Position numbers and translations under genes: made by a program
The notes under the pieces: model-generated
The model's input: the letters and a program-made list of their open reading frames with translations, nothing else
Database searches by the model: none
What the model was told of the DNA's origin: nothing
Source of the DNA: Mycolicibacterium houstonense
GTDB taxonomy: Bacteria; Actinomycetota; Actinomycetes; Mycobacteriales; Mycobacteriaceae
Direction of reading: 5' to 3'
Assembly: GCF_900078665.2 (NCBI RefSeq)
Contig: NZ_LT546208.1
Location: 602,243-640,325, forward strand
Length of the DNA stretch: 38,083 bases
In this document: positions 17,103 through 25,468 of the stretch, piece after piece
Position numbering within the stretch: the stretch's first letter is position 1
Layout: the number at the start of each line of letters is the position of its first letter

Positions 17103-17957
17103 ATGACAACGATCAGCCCGACCGTGGTATCCCCACCGACCCGCTCACTGCATCGGACACCCGCCGTGCAATTGGTAGCCGACCGTCCGCTGGATCCGGA
17201 CTCATCGACCTCGGTCGCCAAGGCTCTCGCGCTGCTGAGTTGTTTCACGCCGAATCGCCCGGCCATGGGGGTCTCGGAGATCGCGCGTCAGGCACAGCTG
17301 CCCAAATCGACAGCGCACCGCCTGCTGGCCGTCCTCGTCGACTGGGACATGGTGACCAAACGCGGCACCGAATACTCCCCTGGACCACGGCTCAACGAGC
17401 TGGGCGCGCTCGGCAGCCAACCGGACAACCACGAATTGCGCCGCGTCGCACTGCCACATCTGCTCGACCTTTACGAGATCACCCATGAAACAGTGAATCT
17501 CGGCATCCTGACCGGCCAGGACGTCCTGTACATCGACAAGATCCACGGCCACAACGGGGTGAACTCGCCTGCCTGCGTCGGGGGGCGGCTGCGCGCCGCG
17601 AACACCGCGATCGGAAAGGCGCTGCTCGCATTCAGCGACCAGAAGGTCATCGCCCGCGTCTCGGCGAACCTTCGGCCCGCCACGTCGTTGAGTGTCTCCT
17701 CGGCCGCGCAACTCGATCGCGACCTGGCCGCCATCCGGCGTTGCGGGGTGGCGTACGACCGCCAGGAGAGCCAACCTGGCCTGACCTGTATCGCGGCTCC
17801 CATCCGGAGCTGGTCAGGCGCCATCGTCGCGGCGGTCTCGATCTCGGGTCCGGTACATCGATTCCGGCCCGCCGACGCGGCACCGGCCGTCCGGACGGCA
17901 GCCGCCGGCATCGCGCGACACGTCCAGGAAGCCGCCTGGCGTCGCGCCACGCGGTGA
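17103..17957 (+). CDS. IclR-family transcriptional regulator
   Basis: 284 residues. The N-terminal winged helix-turn-helix covers about residues 40-100 (SVAKALALLSCF, GVSEIARQAQLPKSTAHRLLAVL). The C-terminal effector domain has AANTAIGKALLAF, GVAYDRQESQPGLTCIAAPI and the usual ISGPVHRF. Such proteins typically sense aromatic acids or their intermediates. ATG at 17103 has AGGAGG six bases upstream; an earlier in-frame ATG at 17043 has no ribosome site. It lies in the middle of the catabolic genes and is the best candidate for control of the divergent promoter at 15945-16144. Confidence 0.93.
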   Translation: MTTISPTVVSPPTRSLHRTPAVQLVADRPLDPDSSTSVAKALALLSCFTPNRPAMGVSEIARQAQLPKSTAHRLLAVLVDWDMVTKRGTEYSPGPRLNELGALGSQPDNHELRRVALPHLLDLYEITHETVNLGILTGQDVLYIDKIHGHNGVNSPACVGGRLRAANTAIGKALLAFSDQKVIARVSANLRPATSLSVSSAAQLDRDLAAIRRCGVAYDRQESQPGLTCIAAPIRSWSGAIVAAVSISGPVHRFRPADAAPAVRTAAAGIARHVQEAAWRRATR

Positions 17958-18039
17958 CTTCCCCTCGAAAACCCCTGTGCTCCAACGCTCTGCCCACCCA
18001 TCAGGTCTCGACCGAGGCCAGTCGACAGTCAGGACACCC

Positions 18040-18732
18040 ATGCCACAACTCACCTTCACACTGAGCGATGACGAGACGGTCACCGTCGACGTCAACACTC
18101 TGCTCAACGCCGGATACGCGGGTCGCAGCCAAGCCGACGTGACCGCCCACATCGACGAGCTCGCCGAGTTGGGTGTGCCCGCTCCCACCCGCATCCCGTG
18201 CATCTACCCCATCGCCTCCTACCTGGCGATGCAGACCGACGAGATCGACGTCCAGCACGAGCTCACCTCGGGCGAGGCGGAATGGGCGCTGGTCGTGGCC
18301 GGCACCGGACCCGGCGATCTGCTGCTCACCGCTGCGTGTGACCACACCGACCGGCGTCTCGAACAACATGGGGTGGCCTGGAGCAAACAGGCCGCGCCCG
18401 ATGTGCTGGCCCGCCGGGCCTGGCGTCTGGCCACCATCGCCGACCGGCTCGACGAGTTCACCCTGACCGGCACCGTCGAAACCGAGTCCGGCATCGAGGT
18501 CATCCAGCAGGGCACCCTGACCGAACTGCTGTCGCCGCTGTTCTGGGTCGAGGAGCTGCGCTCGCGCGACCTGCTCAACCCGGGCACCGTGCTGATGTCC
18601 GGAACCATCCCGATGCGCCCCGACGTCAACCAGTTCAGTACCGGATGGGGTGTGGAACTGCGCGATCCCGTCGCAGACGAGGCGATCTCACTGTCCTACT
18701 CGGTGCGGCAGACGCCCCCGGCAGTCGATTGA
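18040..18732 (+). CDS. DUF2848 family protein
   Basis: 230 residues. The family pattern is recognisable: an N-terminal beta-rich start, YAGRSQADVTAHIDELAELGVPAPTRIPCIYPI, SGEAEWALVV, CDHTDRRLEQHGVAWSKQAAPDVLARRAWRL and the C-terminal LLNPGTVLMSGTIP, which recalls the fold of fumarylacetoacetate hydrolases. No enzymatic function is established. It is followed closely (52 bases) by the OYE-like reductase and then the nitrilase-like hydrolase, so it probably belongs to the same short pathway. ATG 18040 has a weak AGGA seven bases upstream. Confidence 0.85.
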   Translation: MPQLTFTLSDDETVTVDVNTLLNAGYAGRSQADVTAHIDELAELGVPAPTRIPCIYPIASYLAMQTDEIDVQHELTSGEAEWALVVAGTGPGDLLLTAACDHTDRRLEQHGVAWSKQAAPDVLARRAWRLATIADRLDEFTLTGTVETESGIEVIQQGTLTELLSPLFWVEELRSRDLLNPGTVLMSGTIPMRPDVNQFSTGWGVELRDPVADEAISLSYSVRQTPPAVD

Positions 18733-18784
18733 GGAGACCGTGACTGTCCGACGCTTCCCAGCCGACGTGCCACAAGGAGCCGCC

Positions 18785-19948
18785 ATGCGCACGATCACCG
18801 ATCCCTGGTCACCACTACGCCTCACGTCCGGGGCAACCCTGCGAAACCGATTCATGCTCGCGCCGATGACCACCAACTCGTCGGACCCGCAGGGGCGCGT
18901 GACCGACGACGAGTTGCGGTACCTGGGCCGCCGCGGAGCCACCGAGTTCGGCGCCGCCGTGACGTCGTGCGCATATGTCCACGAGGACGGCCGGTCCTGG
19001 GAGGGCATCGGGGCTTCGACGGATGAGCACCTGGAAAGCCTGCGGGCCGTCGCGCAAGCGATCGGCCGCGGCGGTGCGCTGACCCTGCTGCAACTCTACG
19101 ACGGCGGGCGCATCGCGTTGCCAGGCCTGGTCGGCCCCAGCGGGATCCGCGGTCCGTCGCCGATTCCGTCCGCGCGTCCCGATGCCCGCACTCCCCGCGA
19201 ACTACACAGCGGCGAGATCGATGACCTCATAACGGCATTCGGGAGGGCCGCCGCGCTCGGTGTGCAGGCCGGGTTCGACGGCATCGAGATACACGGGGCC
19301 AACCACTATCTGATCCACCAGTTCTTCTCGCCGCGAGCCAATCGACGCGACGACGAGTGGGGCGGTGATGCGGCCCGACGGGCACGCTTCCCACTCGCGG
19401 TCGCCGAAGCGGTCCGGTCAGCGGTCGGCCCCGCTGTGACAGTCGGATTCCGGGTAACGCCGTTCGAGTCCGAGGCCGGCGGCTACACCCTCGACGACTC
19501 GGCGCTGCTCTGCGACCAGCTCGCCGAGACCGGGGTTGACTATGTCCACATCTCCATGGACGACTTCCGCAAGAACTCGCCGCAACCAGAAGATCGTGAC
19601 TGGACCAAGAGTCGCGAAGCCGTCGAGTCCCGCAATCCGATCGCCGCGATCGCCGCCGCGGTCGCGGGCCGCAGTGCCGTCGTGGCCAGCGGTGGAATCC
19701 GAGGGCTCGACGATGCCACCGAGGCGCTCGGCGCCGGTGCCGATCTCGTCGCGGTCGGCCGCGCCGCCCTGATCGACCCGGAATGGGTCGACAAGATGAA
19801 AGCTGGTCAACACCAGAGCGTTCGGACGCATCTGCCGGCCGACAGCCATGACATCGAGACCGCGCTGACGATCCCAGGGCAGATGGTGAAGTACCTGTTG
19901 AGCCGACCGGGGTGGATCCCGCGTATCGAAGGAGACGACCGAACATGA
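18785..19948 (+). CDS. Old Yellow Enzyme-like NADH:flavin oxidoreductase
   Basis: 387 residues, single TIM-barrel domain without the FeS/FAD extension of 2,4-dienoyl-CoA reductases. Features: NRFMLAPMTTN at the start of the barrel, FDGIEIHGANHYLIHQFFSPRANRRDDEWGG (the family signature), VVASGGIRGLDDATEALGAGADLVAVGRAALIDPEW (FMN phosphate binding). It likely reduces an activated C=C bond using FMN and NAD(P)H. ATG 18785 has AAGGAG six bases upstream; a GTG 33 bases earlier (after GAGGAG) is an alternative. Its stop overlaps the start of the nitrilase-like gene (ATGA), so the two are coupled. Confidence 0.92.
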   Translation: MRTITDPWSPLRLTSGATLRNRFMLAPMTTNSSDPQGRVTDDELRYLGRRGATEFGAAVTSCAYVHEDGRSWEGIGASTDEHLESLRAVAQAIGRGGALTLLQLYDGGRIALPGLVGPSGIRGPSPIPSARPDARTPRELHSGEIDDLITAFGRAAALGVQAGFDGIEIHGANHYLIHQFFSPRANRRDDEWGGDAARRARFPLAVAEAVRSAVGPAVTVGFRVTPFESEAGGYTLDDSALLCDQLAETGVDYVHISMDDFRKNSPQPEDRDWTKSREAVESRNPIAAIAAAVAGRSAVVASGGIRGLDDATEALGAGADLVAVGRAALIDPEWVDKMKAGQHQSVRTHLPADSHDIETALTIPGQMVKYLLSRPGWIPRIEGDDRT

Positions 19949-20751
19949 CCGCCACCCCGCTTCGTATCGCGGCATGCCAGATCACCTCGGTGGCCGACCC
20001 CGCCGTCAACCTCGCCATCATGGAATCCTGGGTGCGGCGCGCCGCCGATGGCGGTGCGCGGGTCGTCGTGTTTCCCGAGGCCACCATGGCGCACTTCGGC
20101 ACCCCACTCGCCGCGGTGGCCCAGTCCATCGACGGTCCGTGGGCCACCGCGGTCGCCGAGCTCGCCGATGCGCACTCGGTCCTCATCGCGGCCGGCATGT
20201 TCACCCCCGACGGCAACCGCGTGCGAAACACCGTGCTGCTCAGCGGGCTCGGACACCACATCGGATACCACAAGATCCATCTGTACGACGCGTTCGGCTA
20301 CCGCGAATCGGATACGGTCGCGCCGGGAACCGAGCCGGTGACCGTCACCGTCGACGACGTGGTGCTCGGTGTCGCCACGTGTTACGACGTCCGCTTTCCC
20401 GCACTCTTTCAGCAGCTGGCCATCGCAGGCGCCACGGCGATACTGCTGCCCGCGTCATGGGGGGCGGGCCCGGGCAAGGCCGAGCAGTGGGATGTACTGG
20501 TGCGCGCCCGCGCCCTCGATTCGGGATCGTGGATCGTCGGCTGCGATCAGGCCGACCCGAAAGCCTCAGACGTGCAGGTGGATTCGGCAGCCCCGACCGG
20601 CGTCGGTTGCTCGTTGATCGCCGATCCGCTGGGCCGGGTGACGGCCACCCTGGCCGCGGCGCCGGGGCTGATCTTCGCCGATGTCGATCCCGCGGCTGCG
20701 ACACACGCCCGCGGTATCACCGGTGTACTCACCAATCGAACGAAGTTCTGA
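19945..20751 (+). CDS. Carbon-nitrogen hydrolase (nitrilase superfamily)
   Basis: 268 residues. The catalytic triad is complete: Glu45 (FPEAT), Lys110 (YHKIHLYD) and Cys146 (ATCYDVRFP). RIAACQITSVADPAVNL is the usual N-terminus. Members are amidases, N-carbamoyl or omega-amide hydrolases; the CYDVRFPALF context is typical of the predicted-amidase branch more than of true nitrilases. Its start overlaps the reductase stop. It converges on the LuxR-type gene with only three bases between stops. Substrate unknown; a ring-opened amide made after the reductase step is a reasonable guess. Confidence 0.92.
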   Translation: MTATPLRIAACQITSVADPAVNLAIMESWVRRAADGGARVVVFPEATMAHFGTPLAAVAQSIDGPWATAVAELADAHSVLIAAGMFTPDGNRVRNTVLLSGLGHHIGYHKIHLYDAFGYRESDTVAPGTEPVTVTVDDVVLGVATCYDVRFPALFQQLAIAGATAILLPASWGAGPGKAEQWDVLVRARALDSGSWIVGCDQADPKASDVQVDSAAPTGVGCSLIADPLGRVTATLAAAPGLIFADVDPAAATHARGITGVLTNRTKF

Positions 20752-20754
20752 GGC

Positions 20755-23070
20755 TCAGCGCGGCGGCTGACCGGCCGCGTAGAGCACCGCGACCTGGGTC
20801 CGGGACCGCACCCCGAGTTTGGCGAAGATGTGCTCGACATGACTCTCGACGGTGCGCAGCGACAACACGAGCGCCTGAGCGATCTGCTTGTTGGTCATGC
20901 CTTCGGCCACCATGCCCGCCACCTCGGCCTCCCGGCGGCTCAGACTCGCCAGAGGCCGGTCCGGCAGAGCAGGCGCGGCAGGTGCCGGCTCAGGATCGCC
21001 CATGGCCTCACCGACGGCCTTGTCGACGCTCAGCGCGCGACCTTCGCCCAGCAGCGCCTCGAACTCATTGTCGCCCAACGCGGCCCGCAACTCCGCTGAG
21101 ATCTCGTCATTCCAGTTCGGCAGTTCGAACCCGCCGGGATAGTTGCCGATGGGTTCCCAGGCACGTTGCGCCGCGCCGAGCAACCGTGCCGCCCGTCGCG
21201 GTTGGTCTTGTCTGGCGGCCAGCCATGCGCTCAGTTCGATGACCACGGCGGTGCCCAGGGAGTCGTGGAAGCGGGTCTTGCCGGCCAACGCCTCTCGCAG
21301 TTGTCGTTGCGCGAGATCCAACTCGCCCAACATCCAGTTGGCCAGGCCCAAGAACGTCAAAATCCATGACCGCAGCCAGCGTTCGTCCCGCAGATCGCAT
21401 TCCGCCAAACATCGGCCCAGCACCTCCACCGCCTGTTGCGGGTCGCGCCGCCGGCAGTGCAGCCAGCCGACCTGCTCCTGAGCGAGCACGTGGTGCAGGC
21501 TCGGCCCCCCGGCTTCTTCCAGCACCGATCCTTCCCGGATCAGCTCGGTGCCCAGGGTGGTGTTGCCGAGATTGTGTTCGGCCACTCCCCTGAAATGCGT
21601 GGCGTGCGCCAGATTGACCGTGTCGCCGAGGGATTCGGCAAGCGACTGGCTCTCCCGCAGCATCTGCAGCGCAACGACGGTCTTGCCCTCCGCGATCGCG
21701 ATGTACCCGTTCGCCCACAGCGCGGCCGCTCGCTCGGAGCTCGGCGAGGCATCGGCTGCCAGCGCACGGTCCAGCCAGTGCCTGCCTTCGCGAAGCTGGC
21801 CACAACCCAGCCAGTACCAGAACAGGTCTGCCGCCATCTGCAACGCGGCCCGTCCGCCATCCGGATCATCGAGCACCGCGCCGAGGACGGCGCGGACATT
21901 GACCTGTTCGTTTCTCATCCGCCCGACCAGGTCGAGCTGGTCGGGTCCGAACCAGTGGCTCTCGAATTCGTGTGCCAGCCGGCAATAGTAGGCGCGGTAC
22001 CTCTCGCGCACGGCCGCTTCTTCACCACGGCAGCGCAGTTGCTCCCTGCCGTACTCGGCGACGGTCTCCAGCAACCGGTAGCCCTGGTGCCCCTCGGCGA
22101 CGTGGCGCGCCACGATCGACTTGTCGACCAGTGCGGACAAGTGCCCGGCGATATCCTCTCGCGGAAGCACGTCGTCACTACAGATGCACTCCGCGGCGCT
22201 CAGCATGATCCATCCCGAGAACACCGAAAGACGTTCCCACAACCGCCGTTCCGGTTCGGAGCACAGCTCGTAGCTCCATTCCAGCGCGGCCCGCAACGAG
22301 TGGTGCCGTGGCGCGGCCGAGCGGTCGCCGACGTTGAGAAGATCGTGACGATGGTCGAGCCGGTCGAGCAACGCCGCCGGCGTGAGCGCGCGCATCCGAA
22401 CCGCGGCCAGTTCGATCGCCAGCGGCAAGCCGTCCAGACGGGAACACAGTTCCACGATGTCCGAGCAGTTCTCGGCGGTGATCCGGAAGTCCGGGTCCAC
22501 CGCGACCGCACGCTCGCCGAACAACTGGACCGCCTCGGTCGGAGCGGTGTCCCGATCGCCGTCGCTGCGGTGGACGGCGAGCGGCGGAACGAGGAAGACA
22601 TGCTCCCCGCTGACCCGCAGCGCTTCGCGGCTGGTGACCAGGATGCGCAGCGTCGGGCAGGCCGACAGCAAATTTCGCGCGAGCACCGCGCACTGGTCGA
22701 GGAGGTGCTCGCAGTTATCGAGAATCAGCAGCAGATCGCGCGCCCGCAGATACTCGGTGAGCGCCCATACGACATCCTGGTGTCGCACCGCGAGCCCCAG
22801 CGACTCCGCGACCGCAAGCGGGACCAGCCCGGGATCGGTGACGCCGGCGAGCTCCGCCAAGGCCACCCCGTCGGCGAAGGCCCGCTGCGACTTGCGGGCC
22901 ACCTGCGTGGCCAGACGGGTTTTCCCGACCCCACCGATTCCGATCAACGTGACCAACCGCGAGGACCCCAGCAGCCGGCGCACCTCGGCCGCCTCGGCCC
23001 GGCGCCCGACGAGGCTCGTCAGGTCGGCGGGCAGCAGGTGGCGCGGCCCCGAAGGCGGCGTGTTGTCCAT
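20755..23070 (-). CDS. Large ATP-binding LuxR-family regulator (NB-ARC-like ATPase, TPR region, LuxR HTH)
   Basis: 771 residues. It begins with LTSLVGRREAEV-like text (LTSLVGRRAEAAEVRRLL) and Walker A IGIGGVGKT (about 43-51). Walker B is LLLILDNCEHLL and the sensor motif is VTSREALRVSGE. A long helical repeat region follows. The C-terminal LuxR HTH (about 705-765) reads LSRREAEVAGMVAEGMTNKQIAQ and LSLRTVESHVEHIFAKLGV. This architecture is common for actinobacterial signal-integrating activators. ATG 23070 has a GAGG element about nine bases upstream. It is divergent from the second Rieske operon across 210 bases, which it may control. Confidence 0.92.
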   Translation of the reverse strand: MDNTPPSGPRHLLPADLTSLVGRRAEAAEVRRLLGSSRLVTLIGIGGVGKTRLATQVARKSQRAFADGVALAELAGVTDPGLVPLAVAESLGLAVRHQDVVWALTEYLRARDLLLILDNCEHLLDQCAVLARNLLSACPTLRILVTSREALRVSGEHVFLVPPLAVHRSDGDRDTAPTEAVQLFGERAVAVDPDFRITAENCSDIVELCSRLDGLPLAIELAAVRMRALTPAALLDRLDHRHDLLNVGDRSAAPRHHSLRAALEWSYELCSEPERRLWERLSVFSGWIMLSAAECICSDDVLPREDIAGHLSALVDKSIVARHVAEGHQGYRLLETVAEYGREQLRCRGEEAAVRERYRAYYCRLAHEFESHWFGPDQLDLVGRMRNEQVNVRAVLGAVLDDPDGGRAALQMAADLFWYWLGCGQLREGRHWLDRALAADASPSSERAAALWANGYIAIAEGKTVVALQMLRESQSLAESLGDTVNLAHATHFRGVAEHNLGNTTLGTELIREGSVLEEAGGPSLHHVLAQEQVGWLHCRRRDPQQAVEVLGRCLAECDLRDERWLRSWILTFLGLANWMLGELDLAQRQLREALAGKTRFHDSLGTAVVIELSAWLAARQDQPRRAARLLGAAQRAWEPIGNYPGGFELPNWNDEISAELRAALGDNEFEALLGEGRALSVDKAVGEAMGDPEPAPAAPALPDRPLASLSRREAEVAGMVAEGMTNKQIAQALVLSLRTVESHVEHIFAKLGVRSRTQVAVLYAAGQPPR

Positions 23071-23164
23071 GGACTGACCTCGCGCATAGGTGGTGCATTC
23101 GGTTGAAAACCATAGCCAACAATGCGTACTTCGCCACGCGAATCGAAGCTGGCAAACGGAGATT

Positions 23165-23201
23165 CGGAAAATTCCGGCGATGTTCCACGGTCCGGACCAC
23201 G
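23165..23201. promoter_or_regulatory. Two palindromic elements in the LuxR/Rieske-2 divergent region (copy F)
   Basis: CGGAA-AA-TTCCG at 23165-23176 is a short perfect inverted repeat. GTTCCACGGTCCGGACCACG at 23182-23201 contains the palindrome GGTCCGGACC and matches 16053-16072 at 17 of 20 bases. It is 80 bases from the Rieske start and 112 from the LuxR start, almost the same spacing as its partner. Candidate operators; no binding evidence. Confidence 0.4.
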
Positions 23202-23280
23202 CCACTTGGGGCCGCTCCCGTTGCGCTCGTAGGTTACCCGGCATTCGTCGACAACCGTCCCCACTCAAGGAGAACCAACA

Positions 23281-24693
23281 TTGATCGAGCAGCTACGCAA
23301 TGGCGATTCGGCGGTTCGGCCCGCATCAATGGACCCGATATCGGAGTTTCTCCAAACCGCCGCATCCGACCTCGCCGGCGGCGTGATATCGCCACGCATC
23401 TTCAATGACCCTGAGCTCTACGAACGGGAAATGGCACGCATTTTCGCCCGCTGCTGGTGCTTCGTCGCGCACGAGTCGGAGATCCCCGAACCGGGCGACT
23501 ATGTGCTCCGCTACATCGGGCAGGACCAATTCATCGTCGTCCGGGACGAAGACGGGTTGATCCACGTCCTGTTCAACAAGTGCACGCACCGCGGCAGCAC
23601 GGTGTGCCGCGTCGAGAAGGGCAACAGCTCCCATTTCCGATGCCCTTATCACTCATGGGTTTTCAAGAATACGGGCGAATGGAGCGGGGCGCCCTACCGG
23701 AAGAAGGCATACAAGAAGCTCGATGCCGGCAGCTGGGGGCTCGCCGCGGCCCCGCACGTGGATTCGGTGCACGGTCTGGTGTTCGCCGCGCTCGATCCGG
23801 ACGCTCCCACGCTCGACGAGTACCTCGGCGACATGCGTTGGTACCTCGACGTCCTGCTCGGCCTGAACGACTCGGGAATGACGACCATCGGCGAACCGCA
23901 CCGCTGGCGGGTACCGGCCAACTGGAAGTCGGGCGCGGAGAACTTCATGGCCGACGCCTACCACGTGCCCTCACTACACCGCTCTGCCGAGGACGTCGGC
24001 ATGTTCCCCCGGATCGAGACCGGAGGCGCGGGCCCGCAGGGTGTGTCCAGGCATGTGTACTTCGAACACGGCCACGGCATGATCGTCAACAACGGCTTCC
24101 TTCCCCCGCCGTGGCACACCTCCGGATACCCGCCGGAGGTCGCCGAGACCTTCCAGCTGGAGCGGTTGACGCCCTTGCAGCGCCAGTTCGTCGAGAACCA
24201 CTCGGCCACAACGTTCCTCATCTTCCCGAACTTCGGTCTGGTCCGCGTGCCCGCGGCACCGCATCCAGATGCGCCACCCATGGTGTTCACCCACCTACGC
24301 CAGTGGCAGCCGGTCGGTCCCGATGGCATCGTCAACTGGAACTGGACCCTCGGCTGGAAGTCCGCACCCGCCGGGTTGAACGAGGACGCCTACATCGCCG
24401 GACTGAGCATGCACGGCCCGGCCGGCATCCTCGAGCAGGACGACACCGTGGTGTGGGGCGGCGCACCGCAAGCCGGCAAATCCGTGTTCGCCCGGAAGTG
24501 CGGCATGCGTTTCAATTTTCAGCTCGGTCTCGACGGCATGAGCGACTATGCCGAGGACACGGACTGGCAGTACCCCGGTATTGCCACGACCACCGCGCTC
24601 GGCGAGGCACCGCAGCGGGCCTTCTACCGCCGCTGGCTTCGCGAGATGACGCCTGCCGCAGAAGAACTGACCGAGAAGGGAGCACGCTCGTGA
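23281..24693 (+). CDS. Rieske aromatic-ring-hydroxylating dioxygenase alpha subunit 2
   Basis: 470 residues from TTG 23281, with AAGGAG about eight bases upstream. The Rieske ligands are Cys101, His103 (CTHRG) and Cys121, His124 (CPYHSW). The mononuclear site is Asp225, His228, His233 (DAYHVPSLH). The sequence style (ISPRIFNDPELYEREMARIF, HYS-like SWVFKNTGEW, long C-terminus) points to the branch acting on aromatic acids or larger bicyclic acids, but no single substrate can be named. No ferredoxin or reductase gene accompanies it, so it may borrow those at 11073-12661. It heads an operon with the beta subunit, a small protein and a dihydrodiol dehydrogenase. Confidence 0.94.
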   Translation: MIEQLRNGDSAVRPASMDPISEFLQTAASDLAGGVISPRIFNDPELYEREMARIFARCWCFVAHESEIPEPGDYVLRYIGQDQFIVVRDEDGLIHVLFNKCTHRGSTVCRVEKGNSSHFRCPYHSWVFKNTGEWSGAPYRKKAYKKLDAGSWGLAAAPHVDSVHGLVFAALDPDAPTLDEYLGDMRWYLDVLLGLNDSGMTTIGEPHRWRVPANWKSGAENFMADAYHVPSLHRSAEDVGMFPRIETGGAGPQGVSRHVYFEHGHGMIVNNGFLPPPWHTSGYPPEVAETFQLERLTPLQRQFVENHSATTFLIFPNFGLVRVPAAPHPDAPPMVFTHLRQWQPVGPDGIVNWNWTLGWKSAPAGLNEDAYIAGLSMHGPAGILEQDDTVVWGGAPQAGKSVFARKCGMRFNFQLGLDGMSDYAEDTDWQYPGIATTTALGEAPQRAFYRRWLREMTPAAEELTEKGARS

Positions 24694-25214
24694 GCATCGA
24701 TGCCCCGGTCGGCCTGACCCGCGATGTCACCGCCGACTGTGCCCGGTTTCTGTACCTGGAGGCCGAGCGGCTGGACCACCACGAGTTCGACCTGTGGCTC
24801 AGCGGCCTCACCGACGATCTCGAGTACCTGATGCCCATCCGGGTGACCCGAGGGCCGGACGCTCGCAACCTGGAGTTCTCCCCGACCGGATTCCACATGA
24901 AGGACACCCTCGCGTCGATGAAGATGCGGGTGGCGCGGCTGTATACCGAGCACGCGTACGCCGAGGATCCGCCGTCGCGTACTCAGCGTCTCATCACCAA
25001 TGTGCGAGTCGACCCATTAGGTGACGACGAGTACAACGTGCGCAGCAATTTCCTCTGCTACCGGGCACAGGGCGATCTGGCGGACTACGACATCCTGGTC
25101 GGCGAGCGTTTCGATGTGCTGCGCGACACCGCCGACGGATGGCGCCTGGCCCGGCGCACAGTTCACCTGGCCCACACCACCTTGTTGACGGCGAACCTGG
25201 GGATCTTCTTGTGA
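24690..25214 (+). CDS. Aromatic-ring-hydroxylating dioxygenase beta subunit 2
   Basis: 174 residues. The GTG start at 24690 overlaps the alpha stop (GTGA) and has AAGGGAG eight bases upstream. Family features: FLYLEAERLDHHEFDLWLSGL, DDLEYLMPIRV, YAEDPPSRTQRLITNV, and a C-terminal RRTVHLAHTTLLTANLGIFL. A longer open frame extends upstream but runs inside the alpha gene in another frame and is not coding. Forms the hexamer with the alpha subunit 2. Confidence 0.94.
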   Translation: MSIDAPVGLTRDVTADCARFLYLEAERLDHHEFDLWLSGLTDDLEYLMPIRVTRGPDARNLEFSPTGFHMKDTLASMKMRVARLYTEHAYAEDPPSRTQRLITNVRVDPLGDDEYNVRSNFLCYRAQGDLADYDILVGERFDVLRDTADGWRLARRTVHLAHTTLLTANLGIFL

Positions 25215-25468
25215 CAATGCGTCTCAGTAACGAATTCGCCGACGTCGTCCTTGAGGTCGTCAGCACCGGAAACGGAGAGCGCCTGCAGATCTCGTCACCC
25301 CGGCGCGGCACCACCATCCGGCTGGACCCGGTCGAGCTGGAGGCGCTGACCTGGCAGACCACCGATACCTTCACCCGGATGCTGGAGGGGTCGATCGGCC
25401 CGTGCCGGCCCGAGATCGGCGTCGAAGAGCCAGATTTCGTCACGTCAGACGATCGGGCATCGCTATGA
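25211..25468 (+). CDS. Small conserved protein between dioxygenase and dihydrodiol dehydrogenase
   Basis: 85 residues. The GTG at 25211 overlaps the beta-subunit stop (GTGA), and its own stop overlaps the start of the SDR gene (ATGA), so it is fully embedded in the operon. It is acidic at the C-terminus; central text is RLQISSPRRGTTIRLDPVELEALTWQT, with no Cys clusters, membrane segment or signal peptide. Similar short proteins occur beside actinobacterial Rieske dioxygenase genes, to my recollection, but I know of no tested function. A folding, assembly or regulatory role for the oxygenase is possible. Confidence 0.8.
   Translation: MTMRLSNEFADVVLEVVSTGNGERLQISSPRRGTTIRLDPVELEALTWQTTDTFTRMLEGSIGPCRPEIGVEEPDFVTSDDRASL

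Noticed and set aside
21436..23106. A 556-codon rightward open frame opposite the LuxR-type gene
   Set aside because: Antisense shadow typical of high-GC DNA; no domain, and the opposite strand encodes a clear ATPase-HTH protein.
23457..25214. A 585-codon open frame covering the dioxygenase beta subunit
   Set aside because: Everything before 24690 overlaps the alpha subunit gene in a different frame with no recognisable protein; only the C-terminal 174 residues are real.
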